Positions 34,623-43,375 are shown, counted from the first letter of the stretch. The stretch is 50,997 bases of DNA from Desulfocurvus sp. (GCA_020692325.1 JAIMKR010000012.1:1-50997); one strand, 5' to 3'. Numbers and translations are program-made. Notes: generated by a model from the letters alone, not told the origin.

Positions 34623-34629
34623 TGTTCCC

Positions 34630-35007
34630 CTACACTTCCTTGAACGAAATGGCCCCGCTCAGAATCTTTTTGACGGGGCAGCCGGCCACGGCGTGCATGA
34701 GGGTCTCACGCTGTTCGGTGGAGAGGGAGCCCTTCATGTCCACATGGTATTCAAAGACGGTCTCGCCCTTGTTTTCCTGATTCATGGAGACCTTGATCTC
34801 GACGCCGTCGAGGGGGATGCCGCGTTTTTCGGCGGCGAGGCGCAGCACGACGTTGACGCAAGCTGCCAGGGCGGCTTCCAACAGCAGGGGGGGCTTGAAG
34901 CCTTCGGCCTTCCCGCCCATTTCGACCGGGGCGTCGGCCAGCCCCTCGTGCTTGCCATCGGTGAATTTGACCTGGAACTTTTCGGGCATGCTGGTGCTGG
35001 TGATCAT
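34630..35007 (-). CDS. OsmC/Ohr-family protein
   Basis: 125 aa, a typical OsmC-like fold of the YhfA type. The two conserved cysteines are in LAACVNVVLR (about residue 49) and AGCPVKKIL (about 113), with a Glu in the PPLLLEAALAAC helix. OsmC/Ohr proteins reduce organic hydroperoxides through this cysteine pair; the YhfA subgroup is less well understood. AAGGAG six bases before ATG 35007 fixes the start; a longer frame to 35115 would run into the argP end and has no such site. It is 104 bases from argP, reads in the same direction and is probably a separate transcript. Confidence 0.88.
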   Translation of the reverse strand: MITSTSMPEKFQVKFTDGKHEGLADAPVEMGGKAEGFKPPLLLEAALAACVNVVLRLAAEKRGIPLDGVEIKVSMNQENKGETVFEYHVDMKGSLSTEQRETLMHAVAGCPVKKILSGAISFKEV

Positions 35008-35111
35008 GGCAGCTCCTTCTGGTGTCGGTGTCGGCGATGCGAGGGAATTCGCACCACACCCCCCTATGGTATGACCTTGCCATGATGATGGCAAGAGGTT
35101 GTCAAATCGAG

Positions 35112-36041
35112 TCACGTTCCTCCGGCGTGATCCGGGGGAAGAAGCTCGCGCCGGGCCGCACCGCGCAGGGCGCTGGCGAGCCCGTCGAGAGTGGGGGATG
35201 GGATGTTCCAGCAGTGCCAGTGGAGCGGCACGTCCATGGGCGTTTGGGGGGCGAGGTCGACGAGCGCGCCGGAGGCGAGACGCGGGGCTGCCTGCGGATG
35301 TGGAATGAGTCCATAGCCAGCGCCGCCGGCGACGAAGTCGACGAAGCGCTCGGAGTCCGGCACATGGTGACGCGGAGCCTGCCGGGGGCTTTCGCCCAGG
35401 CGCGCGGTCAGAAAGCGGTCATGCACGGTGTCGCGCCGGTTGAAGACCACGGCGGGGGCGCGGCGCGCGGCTTCGAGATCGAGCCCGGATGGGAACCAGC
35501 GCGCGGCGAAGGCCGGAGAGCAGGCGCAGAAGTAACGCATGCGGCCAAGTGGTGTCATCCGGCAGCCCTGCATGGCCGTTGGGCGGGTGCTGACGCAGCC
35601 GGCCACCTCGCCCGCGCGCAGCATTTCGTGGGTGCGTTCCTGATCGTCCACGCGCAGATCCAGGGCGAGGCCGCCGCGCGTCAGCACCGGCAGCACCGCG
35701 CCGACGAACCATGTGGCCAGACTGTCCGCGTTGACGGCCAGCGCCACGGTGCGCCAGTTTTCGGAAGCCCCACCGGCGGTGAACGCGCCCAGACCCAATC
35801 CGCGTGCCAGCTCGGACTCCAGCAGGCCCACGCGCCGGGCGTGTCGCAGCAGCAGGCGGCCGGGATTGGTGGGCGCAGGCGGCTGCGTCCGCGTAAGCGC
35901 GGGCCCGCCGAGCGCCTCCTCCAATTGCCGGATGCGCTGCGACACGGCCGATTGCGTGATGTTGAGCCGTCGCGCGGCGCGCTCGAAGCCCCCCTCGTCG
36001 ATGACGGCGGCCAGCGCCTCCACGAGTTTGTAATCCAGCAT
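35112..36041 (-). CDS. argP: LysR-family regulator ArgP (IciA)
   Basis: 309 aa LysR-type regulator. The N-terminal winged helix (residues 2-62: DYKLVEALAAVIDEGGFERAA, then NITQSAVSQRIRQLEE) is characteristic of ArgP, which normally opens MLDY and has QSAVSQRI. The effector domain follows (about 90-300). ArgP senses lysine and arginine and activates the exporter gene argO. Here argO lies immediately divergent (108 bases between the starts), the classic arrangement, which makes the call strong. Start at ATG 36041. Confidence 0.92.
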   Translation of the reverse strand: MLDYKLVEALAAVIDEGGFERAARRLNITQSAVSQRIRQLEEALGGPALTRTQPPAPTNPGRLLLRHARRVGLLESELARGLGLGAFTAGGASENWRTVALAVNADSLATWFVGAVLPVLTRGGLALDLRVDDQERTHEMLRAGEVAGCVSTRPTAMQGCRMTPLGRMRYFCACSPAFAARWFPSGLDLEAARRAPAVVFNRRDTVHDRFLTARLGESPRQAPRHHVPDSERFVDFVAGGAGYGLIPHPQAAPRLASGALVDLAPQTPMDVPLHWHCWNIPSPTLDGLASALRGAARRELLPPDHAGGT

Positions 36042-36049
36042 GGACTATC

Positions 36050-36064
36050 ATTAGCAAAATTAAT
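36050..36064. promoter_or_regulatory. candidate LysR-type operator between argP and argO
   Basis: ATTA-GCAAAAT-TAAT is an interrupted palindrome fitting the LysR T-N11-A rule. It sits in the only AT-rich stretch (36050-36085) of this GC-rich divergent region, nine bases upstream of the argP start and 86 from argO. An ArgP binding site is expected here by family knowledge; autoregulation is plausible from its closeness to argP. Confidence 0.4.
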
Positions 36065-36149
36065 AACAAACGTAAATAATGAATTGGACTGCATGGCCGA
36101 ACGGCGGATAGGACTGCGGGCGTGCGCGAAAGCGCCAGGAGGAAACCGT

Positions 36150-36797
36150 TTGAACGCCGGACAGATCGCCGCATTTTCCCAGGGATTCGCCCTCAGCGCC
36201 GGGCTCATCGTGGCCATCGGCGCGCAGAATGTCTTCGTGCTCACGCAGGGCGCGCGAAGCCACCGGCCGTGGCTGGTGGCCACGGTCTGCACGGCTTGCG
36301 ACGCGTTGCTCATCACCACTGGCGTGGGCGGTGTGGGAGGGCTCATCGCGGGGAGCCCGGCGCTTGCTGGAGCGCTCGGTCTGGCCGGAGCGGCGTTCCT
36401 GGCCGTGTATGGTCTGCGGGCGCTGCGCGGCGCGATGGCGGGCGAGTGCATGACGGCGGATGTCCAGGGGGACGCGCCGGACGCGCGCGCTATCGTGCTG
36501 ACGACGCTGGGGGTGAGTCTGCTCAATCCGCACGCGCTGCTGGACACCATCGTGCTCATCGGCGGGCTTTCCGGGCGGCTGCCCCATGACGCCCGCCCGG
36601 CCTTCGGCGTGGGTGCGGCGTGCGCCTCGGCGAGTTGGTTCTTTTCGCTGAGTCTTGGCGGGCGGCTGCTGGCCCCGCTGCTGCGCCGGCCAGCAGCCTG
36701 GCGCGCGCTGGACGCCCTGGTGTGTCTGGTGATGTGGGGGCTGGCCGTGGGCGTGGGGCGTGACGCCCTCACCTCACTGGCTGCGCTGGTCGGTTAG
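36150..36797 (+). CDS. argO: LysE-family exporter ArgO
   Basis: 215 aa with about six hydrophobic segments. The N-terminal signature FSQGFALSAGLIVAIGAQNVFVLTQG is the LysE/ArgO fingerprint, and LLNPHALLDTIVLIGG is the second conserved block. It exports arginine and/or lysine under ArgP control in relatives. No ATG suits the N-terminus; a TTG at 36150 with a perfect AGGAGG seven bases upstream gives the expected family start (LNAGQIAAFSQGF). The frame remains open far upstream across argP, which is not coding. It is convergent with the diguanylate cyclase gene; the stops overlap by three bases. Confidence 0.92.
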   Translation: MNAGQIAAFSQGFALSAGLIVAIGAQNVFVLTQGARSHRPWLVATVCTACDALLITTGVGGVGGLIAGSPALAGALGLAGAAFLAVYGLRALRGAMAGECMTADVQGDAPDARAIVLTTLGVSLLNPHALLDTIVLIGGLSGRLPHDARPAFGVGAACASASWFFSLSLGGRLLAPLLRRPAAWRALDALVCLVMWGLAVGVGRDALTSLAALVG

Positions 36798-37714
36798 AGG
36801 TCCCCCGTTTCGCCGCAGTCGAGCGAGCAGCGATTGCGGCCGCCGCGCTTGGCCTCGTACATCATGGCGTCGGCCCGGGCCACCAGCGAATCCAGCGAGT
36901 CGTCGGCGTCGGCCATGACTCCGCCGATGGACACGGTGAGGACAAGTTCCCCACCGGTCGGCAGCGGCAGGCTGGAGGACTGAACGAGCCGGCGCATCCG
37001 TTCGCCCACGATGGCCAGCGTCGCCGGGTCCATCCTGGGCACGATGGCCAGGAACTCCTCGCCACCCCAGCGACAGACCGTGTCCACGGCGCGCAGCGCG
37101 CTGACGAGCGTCTTGCCCACCATGACCAGGGCGCGGTCGCCGGTCTCGTGCCCATGGGCGTCGTTCACGGCCTTGAAGTGGTCCACGTCGATGAAGAAGA
37201 ATCCGAAAGGTATTTGATAGCGTTGCAGGTCCAGGCTGCGACGCTGGAATTCCTCCTCCGCCGCGCGGCGGTTGCCCAGGCCGGTCAGCGGATCGCGCAG
37301 GGATTGGTGGCGCAGGTCGTTGAGCTCGCAGAGGATGTTTTCCCGCGCGGTGATGTCGGTGAAGACCTCCACCGCGCCGGTTATCTCGCCGGATTCGTCG
37401 TGCAGGGGAGCGATGCGCACGGAGATGGGCATGCGGTGGCCCTGCTTGTGGTGCAGGTACACGGTGTCCTCGCGGGATTCACCATCGCGCAGCGTGCGGG
37501 CCAGGGGGCACAGTCCCTTGCACAGCTGGTGGCCTGCCGCGTCCACGTGCCGCAGGAAGTTGTCCGCGCAGTTCTTGCCCACGATCTCCTCCGCCTTGTA
37601 GCCGGAGAGACGCTCCGCCCCACGGTTCCAGTAGACAATGCGCCGGTTGTGATCGACCATGTAGACGCCATCGTAGAGGCTGTCGAGAATGGTCTTGTAC
37701 CGATCGGGATTCAC
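36794..37714 (-). CDS. PAS-GGDEF diguanylate cyclase
   Basis: 306 aa. PAS domain at about residues 5-125 (LDSLYDGVYMVDHNRRIVYWNRGAERLSGY, ending VFTDITARE), with a cluster C-x-x-C-x-x-LC in the PAS insert (HQLCKGLCPLART). The GGDEF domain (about 138-300) begins DPLTGLGNRRA, and the active-site loop is RWGGEEF. An RxxD inhibitory site (RAVD) lies five residues before GGEEF, so product inhibition should be intact. It makes c-di-GMP from GTP. No membrane segment. The start is GTG 37714 with GGGAG eight bases upstream. Together with the HD-GYP protein, the window encodes both synthesis and breakdown of c-di-GMP. Confidence 0.93.
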   Translation of the reverse strand: MNPDRYKTILDSLYDGVYMVDHNRRIVYWNRGAERLSGYKAEEIVGKNCADNFLRHVDAAGHQLCKGLCPLARTLRDGESREDTVYLHHKQGHRMPISVRIAPLHDESGEITGAVEVFTDITARENILCELNDLRHQSLRDPLTGLGNRRAAEEEFQRRSLDLQRYQIPFGFFFIDVDHFKAVNDAHGHETGDRALVMVGKTLVSALRAVDTVCRWGGEEFLAIVPRMDPATLAIVGERMRRLVQSSSLPLPTGGELVLTVSIGGVMADADDSLDSLVARADAMMYEAKRGGRNRCSLDCGETGDL

Positions 37715-37808
37715 GGCGACGCTCCCATTGTTAGGAATCGTTGCTATTTGATCTCAATGTAATCCTCGTCATCACCGCTTGCAAGGGCGAACCTGGCCTG
37801 CGGACATG

Positions 37809-37843
37809 AAAAAAGCGCCGCGGATCACTCCACGGCGCTTTTT
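37809..37843. terminator. bidirectional intrinsic terminator
   Basis: AAAAAGCGCCG pairs with CGGCGCTTTTT around a 12-base loop that can form two more pairs. The T-run after the stem on the plus strand and the mirrored A-run before it make it work for either direction. On the minus strand it ends the 87-aa zinc-ribbon gene (stop at 37862). Confidence 0.85.
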
Positions 37844-37861
37844 GTCCGAGGTCGAAACCGG

Positions 37862-38125
37862 CTAGAGGCAGACGGCCACGAGGTTGAAGGGGGTGTAGTT
37901 GTTGTCGGGATTCTCGGCGTAGCGGCAGCCCAGGCGGGAGTCGTCGCGCTTGTTGGCGATTTCGTGGTCCGAGCCCTTGTAGTGGGGGCAGTCGTTGTTG
38001 AAGCAGACCATGAGCACGCCCCAACCGCTTCCCGGAGGGGCCAGCCACGGCTCCATGGGTTTGTGGCAGTGCGGGCAGATGCGGTCTTCGAGTTCGGTCT
38101 TGATGCCGGCGTATTCGTGGATCAC
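37862..38125 (-). CDS. small zinc-ribbon protein, 87 aa
   Basis: 87 aa with CPHC (residues about 17-20) and C-x4-C (about 41-46) as a probable zinc site, plus two later cysteines near the C-terminus. The central motif WGVLMVCFNNDCPHYKG recalls the Ogr/Delta-type zinc finger with C-x-N-x-x-C. No phage genes are nearby, so it is more likely a housekeeping relative than a prophage activator. The start is GTG 38125, with AAGGAG eight bases upstream; the frame extends to 38194 without a ribosome binding site. A strong terminator follows. Function unknown. Confidence 0.8.
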   Translation of the reverse strand: MIHEYAGIKTELEDRICPHCHKPMEPWLAPPGSGWGVLMVCFNNDCPHYKGSDHEIANKRDDSRLGCRYAENPDNNYTPFNLVAVCL

Positions 38126-38203
38126 GGGTGCGCTCCTTTTGCTCTGTTCGGTGCGGGGTCGAAAGCAAGGTAAGGGCTCGCGGCGAAACGTCAAGTCCCC
38201 GCC

Positions 38204-38821
38204 CTAGAAGGTGACCCGCACCGGGGGCTCGGGGCCGTCATCACTCCCGGCGTCCGTCTCCGCGTCGGCGGGCGCGGCTCCCTCGATTGCCGCAACGCCC
38301 TCGCGCAGGTCGCGCAGCAGGCGGAAGAGCGCCCGACCGGAGCGCTGCGGTTTGTTCTTTTCCGCCTCGGCGCGGGCGTTGCGCGCCAGGGTGCGGATGC
38401 GGCAGCGCAGCTCGTTGCGTTCGGTCTCCGGCGCGGGGGCGAGCAGCTCCTCCAGGCCGGACTCGTCGCCGGCCACGAGGGCGTCGCGCAGAACCTCCAC
38501 CGCGCGGAACTCGCGCGCCAGCCCCTTGCTGCCGGCCTCGGTCTCGGTCACGGCGCGGGCCAGCGGCTCCGTGTCGGTCTCGCGCATGAGCGCGCCGATG
38601 TATTGCAGCTGCCGGCGTTTGGCCTCGTGGCCGGTCATGGCCTTGTAGTCGCGGATGGCCTGCTCGAGGTCCGGTGGCAGGTCGAGGCGTTTGAGCGCCG
38701 ATTCGGGCAGTTCGGCCACCTTGCCGCCCAGGATCTGCGCGGCGGCGCTGTCGCGTTTCTTCTGCGAGCGGCTGGGCGGACGGGGATCGGAATAGTCGTA
38801 GGTTTTGCTCTGCTTGCGCAT
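38204..38821 (-). CDS. darP: ribosome biogenesis protein DarP (YjgA/DUF615)
   Basis: 205 aa. N-terminal SRSQKKRDSAAAQILGGKVAELPESALKRLDLP and the following RRQLQYIGALMR are the DUF615/YjgA signature; the last 30 residues form an acidic, Ala-rich extension. E. coli DarP binds late 50S precursors and helps assemble the peptidyl transferase centre. GAGGAG is four bases before ATG 38821. It is divergent from the DUF2461 gene. Confidence 0.92.
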   Translation of the reverse strand: MRKQSKTYDYSDPRPPSRSQKKRDSAAAQILGGKVAELPESALKRLDLPPDLEQAIRDYKAMTGHEAKRRQLQYIGALMRETDTEPLARAVTETEAGSKGLAREFRAVEVLRDALVAGDESGLEELLAPAPETERNELRCRIRTLARNARAEAEKNKPQRSGRALFRLLRDLREGVAAIEGAAPADAETDAGSDDGPEPPVRVTF

Positions 38822-39000
38822 GGGCTCCTCGATCGTTTGGGGCGATATGGTCTTTGGTGCGGCGCGCGGCCGCTTTGCGTGTTGTGGCCGGTTTCCGGTC
38901 CGCTGGCAAGGACCATGGCGGCATTGTGAAGGGGAACGCGGCGGCTGGACCTCGCCCCGGCGTTGTGCGACCCTGGGCGAAACGCACCCAGGAGCCTCCC

Positions 39001-39741
39001 ATGTCCGACTCGATTCCCCTCATTCCCGCCAGGGCGTGTGCCTTTTTGTCCGAGTTGGCCGCGAACAACGCCACGGCCTGGTTCGCCGGCCGCAAGGCCG
39101 AGTATGATGAGTTTGTGCGCGGGCCGCTCCTGCGTCTGGCGGAGCATCTCGCCCCGGTCATGTCGGCGCTCGACCCCTTGTTGGCGTTGGAGCCGGCCGG
39201 CGTGGTCTCGCGCATTCGGCGCGACGTGCGCTTCGCCCGCGACAAGTCGCCCTTCCGTTGCACCCAGTGGCTGGCCTTCAAGCGCCGCAGCGAGCGCTGG
39301 TCCGTCCGTCCGTCCTTTTTCATGGAGTTCGGCCCGGATATGTTCCGCCACGGCATGGGCTTCTACGCCGCCGGCGCCAAGACCATGGCCGCGTTGCGCG
39401 AGCTGGCGCTGGAGGATCCCCACGGCTACGAGGCGGCGGTCCGCGCCGCGCTGGCCGGCGGGTACGAACTGACGGGCGAAGTCTACAAGCGCCCGCGCGT
39501 TCCCGAGGGGCAACCGGCCGGCGTGGTCGAACTTTTCCGCCGGCGCAACGTGTGCATGATGCGCGCCGGCGAACCCGGCGAGGCTTTGGAAAATCCGGCT
39601 CTGCCGGACACGCTGGCGCGCGGGTTCGCCGCCCTCACGCCACTGTACCACATCTGGCTGACCGCGGCGGACCGGGCGGACGCGGTGGCCGCCGCCGTCA
39701 GCCAGGCCCAGCGCTTCGCCACGCCGTTCCCCTTCGATTGA
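39001..39741 (+). CDS. DUF2461 family protein
   Basis: 246 aa. Matches the DUF2461/TIGR02453 family: LAANNATAWFAGRKAEYDEFVRGPL near the N-terminus, RIRRDVRFARDKSPFRCTQW (about residues 71-90), and the YELTGEVYKRPR segment with YHIWLT near the end. No enzymatic function is established for this family. It has no signal or membrane segment. CAGGAG stands eight bases before ATG 39001. It is convergent with putA; 60 bases separate the stops. Confidence 0.9.
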   Translation: MSDSIPLIPARACAFLSELAANNATAWFAGRKAEYDEFVRGPLLRLAEHLAPVMSALDPLLALEPAGVVSRIRRDVRFARDKSPFRCTQWLAFKRRSERWSVRPSFFMEFGPDMFRHGMGFYAAGAKTMAALRELALEDPHGYEAAVRAALAGGYELTGEVYKRPRVPEGQPAGVVELFRRRNVCMMRAGEPGEALENPALPDTLARGFAALTPLYHIWLTAADRADAVAAAVSQAQRFATPFPFD

Positions 39742-39801
39742 GATGGGAAGGGCCGGAGGATCGCTCCTCCGGCCCATGCTCATTCCGATTCCGGTAAAGG
39801 C

Positions 39802-42800
39802 CTATTCGACCAAGTCGTCGCCTTCCGCCACCGGGGCGAAGCCGCGCCGGATGGTGTTCTCGGACACCAGACGCGGGTCCATGAACTGAAGCAGGTAGTC
39901 CGGGCCGCCGGACTTCGAGCCCACGCCGGACATGTTGAATCCGCCGAAGGACTGCCGCTCGACGAGCGCGCCCGTGCTGCCCTTGTTCAGGTACAGGTTG
40001 CCCACGCGGAACTCCTTCTTCGCCTTCTCCAGGTGCTTGGGGCTGCGGCTGTAGATGGAACCGGTGAGGGCGAAGCGCGTGGAGTTGGCGATGTCCAGCG
40101 CCTCGTCGATGTCGTGGGCGCGCATGACGGCGAGGACGGGGCCGAAGACCTCCTCCTGGGCGATGCGCATGTCCTTGGTGACGTTTTCCACGATGGTGAG
40201 CGGCACGTAGCAGCCCTCGGCCGGGAATTCGTCGCGTTTGACGAGCGTCTTGCCCTCGGAACAGGCGATGTCCACATACTTCATGATGTTGGCCTGGGCG
40301 TTCTTGTCCACCACTGGACCCATGGCGTTCGCCGGATCCTCGGACGGGCCGATTTGGATGGACTTGGCCGACTCCACCAGCCGCGACACGAAGCGGTCGT
40401 AGATGGGGTCGAGCACGATGACGCGCGAGCAGGCCGAGCACTTCTGCCCCTGGAAGGCGAAGGCCGAGGACATGACGCCCACCACGGCCTCGTCCAGATC
40501 GGCGTCGTCGTCGATGATGATGGCGTTCTTGCCGCCCATCTCGGCGATGACGCGCTTGCACTGCACCTGTCCGGGCTGGACTTTCGCGGCCTTTTCCTGA
40601 ATGCGCAGGCCCACCTCCATGGAGCCGGTGAAGGCGATGACGGACACGTCCGGGTGCTCCACCAGGGCGTCGCCCATGACGGAGCCACGGCCGGGCAGGT
40701 AGTTGAACACGCCGTCGGGCAGGCCGGCCTCCTTGAAAATGCGCGCCAGCCCCGCCCCCACCACGCTGGACAGCCCCGAGGGCTTGTAGACCACGGAGTT
40801 GCCACACACGATGGCGGCGGCGCACATGCCCGTGCTGATGGCCAGCGGGAAGTTCCAGGGACCGATGACGGCGGTGACGCCCTTGCCCTGGTAAAAGTAC
40901 GTGTTCATCTCGCCCGGGGCGTTGCCCATGCGCTTGGGCTCGCCCAGGCGCATCATCTCGCGGCCGTAGTATTCGAGGAAGTCGATGGCCTCGCCTATGT
41001 CGGCGTGGGCCTGATCCCACTGCTTACCGACCTCCAGCACTTGCAAGGCCGAGAGTTCGTAGATTTCGCGGCGCATGATGTCCGCGGCGCGGAAGAGCAC
41101 CTTGGCGCGCTCACCCGGGGCCACGTCGCGCCACTCCAGGTAGGCCTTGCGGGCCACGGCGAGCGCCTGTTTCGTCTCCTCGACGCCGGCCTGACACACG
41201 CGGCCGACGATCTCCGATGGCTTGGCCGGATTGTAGGAGTCGAGCAGATCGGTTGTTGTCACCTTTCGGCCGCCGATGGCGAGCGGGTAGGTTTTGCCGA
41301 GGCTCGCGCGCACCTTGGCCAGGGCGTTTCTCATGCCGGCGCGGGCGGCGGGAACGGTGAAGTCCACCGTGGCCTCGTTGGTGAAAGCGGGGTAGCCGCC
41401 GGGACCGGTCCGGCGCGGGGCCGGATTTTTTTGGGCCGTCAGCTCGCGCTTGTACGTCTCCTCGGGATTCTCCAGCAGGCGCTCCATCGCCGCGCCCTCG
41501 GCGAAGCTCTGGCGCAGGAAGCTCTCGTTGGCGGTGTTCTCCAGCAGGCGGCGCACCAGGTAGGCCATGCCGGGAATGAGGTCGCCGTAGGGGCAGTAAA
41601 GGCGCACGCGCTTGGCCACGTTGCGCAGACCCTTGCGCACGGGTTCGGCCATGCCGTAGAGCACCTGGAACTCGAAGCGGTCGTCGGGCACGTTAAGCGC
41701 CTTGGCCGTCTCGATGACGTTGGAGATGGTGCGGATGTTGTGCGACGCGCAGGCGAAGTGGCAGATGTCGTGGTTCTGCAGGATCATGCGGGCGATGCGC
41801 TCGTGGGCCATGTCGCTCTCGGCCTTCACCGTCCACACGGGGATGTCCCAGCCGTTCTGTTTCGCCAGCACGGTCTCGTAATCCCAGTACGCGCCCTTCA
41901 CCAGGCGGATGGAGATGGGCAGGTTTTCCTTGCGCGCCCAGGAGATGATCTCGGCCACGTCGGCCTCGGTGCTCTTGAGGTAGGCCTGATAGACGATGCC
42001 CAGGTGCGGGTAGTCGCGGTGCTCGGGGTCGCTGCGCAGACGCTTGTAGAGTTCGATGGTGATCTCGCGGAAGCGGATCTGCTCCACGTCGATGCACATG
42101 AATCCGCCCATGGCCTTGATCTTGCGGTAGATGGGATTGACGCGCTTGTAGATGCGTTCCACCGAGCCCTCGAGATCCACGGGCTTGGCCTGGGAGTCGA
42201 AGCACGAGGGCTTGATGGCCACGTTGACCTTGGGCGCGGTGCCCCAGTCGAGGTCGCCCTTGCCCCCGCCCAGCGGCGCCCACTTGGCGCACTCGGCGGC
42301 GATGGAGTCCAGAATCTCCATGTAGCCGGCGAGGTAGTCGTCGCATTCCTTCTCGTTGAGGGGGGCCTCGCCGAGCAGATCGATGATGAAGCCGAAGTCG
42401 TCCTTGCGCAGCTGCCGGATGCCCTTCATGGCCTGCGCCACGTTCTCGCCGATGATGAACTGCCGGGCCATGCCCTCGATGTTGGAGCGGATGGCCTTGT
42501 TGAGCATCATGGCCACCAGTCCACCGCCGATGCCCGTCTTGCCAGCGCCCCACTTGAGCACGTCGGGGATGTTGGCGTCCTTGTCGCCGAAGTACTCCTC
42601 GATGTGCCGCGAGAGGGACTCGCCGGTGGTGAGATAGGGCAGGACGTCCACGAAGCGGAACATCTGGACCTTGAAGTCCTCGTTCCTCATGGCCCAGTCC
42701 ATGACCTTGCCGGTCCACCAGCCCTTGTTGAAGATGGATGGAGCCTCCCCGGCGATGCTCTGGAAGAACTCCTTGCCTCTGGCTATGATCCTGGGGTCGA

Positions 42801-42822
42801 GAGCGCTTGCGTCGATGGCCAT
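39802..42822 (-). CDS. putA: bifunctional proline dehydrogenase / P5C dehydrogenase PutA
   Basis: 1006 aa. The PRODH barrel (about residues 110-450) has RLVKGAYWDYE and FRFVDVLPYL. The aldehyde dehydrogenase half (about 520-990) has GPWNFPLAISTG, FTGSMEVG, EMGGKNAIIIDDDADLDEAV and nucleophile Cys795 in GQKCSACSR. It oxidises proline to glutamate via P5C with FAD and NAD. The N-terminal ribbon-helix-helix DNA-binding domain of enterobacterial PutA is absent, so it does not repress itself; the Lrp-family gene seven bases upstream is its likely regulator. No proline permease gene is next to it. Confidence 0.95.
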   Translation of the reverse strand: MAIDASALDPRIIARGKEFFQSIAGEAPSIFNKGWWTGKVMDWAMRNEDFKVQMFRFVDVLPYLTTGESLSRHIEEYFGDKDANIPDVLKWGAGKTGIGGGLVAMMLNKAIRSNIEGMARQFIIGENVAQAMKGIRQLRKDDFGFIIDLLGEAPLNEKECDDYLAGYMEILDSIAAECAKWAPLGGGKGDLDWGTAPKVNVAIKPSCFDSQAKPVDLEGSVERIYKRVNPIYRKIKAMGGFMCIDVEQIRFREITIELYKRLRSDPEHRDYPHLGIVYQAYLKSTEADVAEIISWARKENLPISIRLVKGAYWDYETVLAKQNGWDIPVWTVKAESDMAHERIARMILQNHDICHFACASHNIRTISNVIETAKALNVPDDRFEFQVLYGMAEPVRKGLRNVAKRVRLYCPYGDLIPGMAYLVRRLLENTANESFLRQSFAEGAAMERLLENPEETYKRELTAQKNPAPRRTGPGGYPAFTNEATVDFTVPAARAGMRNALAKVRASLGKTYPLAIGGRKVTTTDLLDSYNPAKPSEIVGRVCQAGVEETKQALAVARKAYLEWRDVAPGERAKVLFRAADIMRREIYELSALQVLEVGKQWDQAHADIGEAIDFLEYYGREMMRLGEPKRMGNAPGEMNTYFYQGKGVTAVIGPWNFPLAISTGMCAAAIVCGNSVVYKPSGLSSVVGAGLARIFKEAGLPDGVFNYLPGRGSVMGDALVEHPDVSVIAFTGSMEVGLRIQEKAAKVQPGQVQCKRVIAEMGGKNAIIIDDDADLDEAVVGVMSSAFAFQGQKCSACSRVIVLDPIYDRFVSRLVESAKSIQIGPSEDPANAMGPVVDKNAQANIMKYVDIACSEGKTLVKRDEFPAEGCYVPLTIVENVTKDMRIAQEEVFGPVLAVMRAHDIDEALDIANSTRFALTGSIYSRSPKHLEKAKKEFRVGNLYLNKGSTGALVERQSFGGFNMSGVGSKSGGPDYLLQFMDPRLVSENTIRRGFAPVAEGDDLVE

Positions 42823-42829
42823 GGGCTGA

Positions 42830-43342
42830 CTACTCCTTGGCGCGGCCTTTGCCGCCGCCCGTTGCGGTGTGAGGCGGACCCTCCTGCCCCTCTTCGCCGA
42901 TGGGCAGGGAACGTGTTTCCTTCAGTGTGGTGAGGACCACGGTGGTGCGCGTGTCGCGTACGCCGGGGATGGCGCCGAACTGTTGCAGGATGAGTTGCAG
43001 GTGCTCCGTGTCGCGCGCGCGCACCTTGACCAGGTACGAGTCCTGGCCGGCGGTGTAGTGCGCCTCCAGCACGCCCGGCACGCGCGCCAGCTCCTTGCCG
43101 ATGTCCAGGGTGCCCACGCCTTCGTCCGCCCGGACGAAGGTGAAGGCGGTGAGGGTGAAGCCCACGTCCTTGGGGCGCAGCACGGCTTCGAACCCGCGGA
43201 TGACGCCCTTGCGCTCCAGCTTGCGCATGCGCTCCAGCACGGCCGATGGGGCCATGCCCACAGCCCGGGCCAGATCGGCGTTGGAGGTGCGGCCGTTGTC
43301 CTGCAGGATGCGCAGGATCGTGAGGTCAATTTTGTCGATCAT
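42830..43342 (-). CDS. Lrp/AsnC-family regulator of putA
   Basis: 170 aa. N-terminal winged HTH (residues 3-62: IDKIDLTILRILQDNGRTSNADLARAVGMAPSAVLERMRKLE), then the RAM effector-binding domain (about 65-145, with HYTAGQDSYLVKVRARD). The Gly/Lys-rich C-terminal tail is an unusual addition. The first gene of an operon with putA, separated by only seven bases, it most likely senses proline or another amino acid and activates putA, like PutR of other proteobacteria (inference). AAGGA precedes ATG 43342. A palindrome resembling the Lrp box lies 19 bases upstream. Confidence 0.92.
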   Translation of the reverse strand: MIDKIDLTILRILQDNGRTSNADLARAVGMAPSAVLERMRKLERKGVIRGFEAVLRPKDVGFTLTAFTFVRADEGVGTLDIGKELARVPGVLEAHYTAGQDSYLVKVRARDTEHLQLILQQFGAIPGVRDTRTTVVLTTLKETRSLPIGEEGQEGPPHTATGGGKGRAKE

Positions 43343-43360
43343 TCTGCTGTCCTTCCGTTT

Positions 43361-43375
43361 TGAGAATAAAATTCT
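43361..43375 (-). promoter_or_regulatory. Lrp-like box upstream of the putA regulator
   Basis: On the minus strand this reads CAGAATTTTATTCTCA (through 43376). By hand it agrees with 13 of 15 positions of the E. coli Lrp consensus YAGHAWATTWTDCTR. The core AGAAT-AAA-ATTCT is palindromic. It lies 19-34 bases before the start codon, suggesting autoregulation of the lrp-putA operon. Confidence 0.5.

Larger units (their letters stand above)
34136..34629. other. repeat-rich intergenic region
   Basis: These 494 bases have no supported gene. The left half (34136-34430) is low in GC for the window and featureless. The right half is a run of inverted and direct repeats, described separately, ending at the OsmC stop. 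Confidence 0.55.

Noticed and set aside
35022-36149. Long N-terminal extension of the ArgO frame
   Set aside because: It is antisense to argP and unlike any LysE protein; the TTG at 36150 with AGGAGG gives the correct family start.
37862-38125. Prophage origin suggested by the Ogr/Delta-like zinc finger
   Set aside because: No other phage gene is within the window and the neighbours are chromosomal housekeeping genes.
40033-42933. 966-codon open frame on the plus strand opposite putA
   Set aside because: It is a codon-bias shadow of putA in high-GC DNA: His/Gly/Val/Asp-rich, with no domain, and putA has full catalytic motifs on the other strand.
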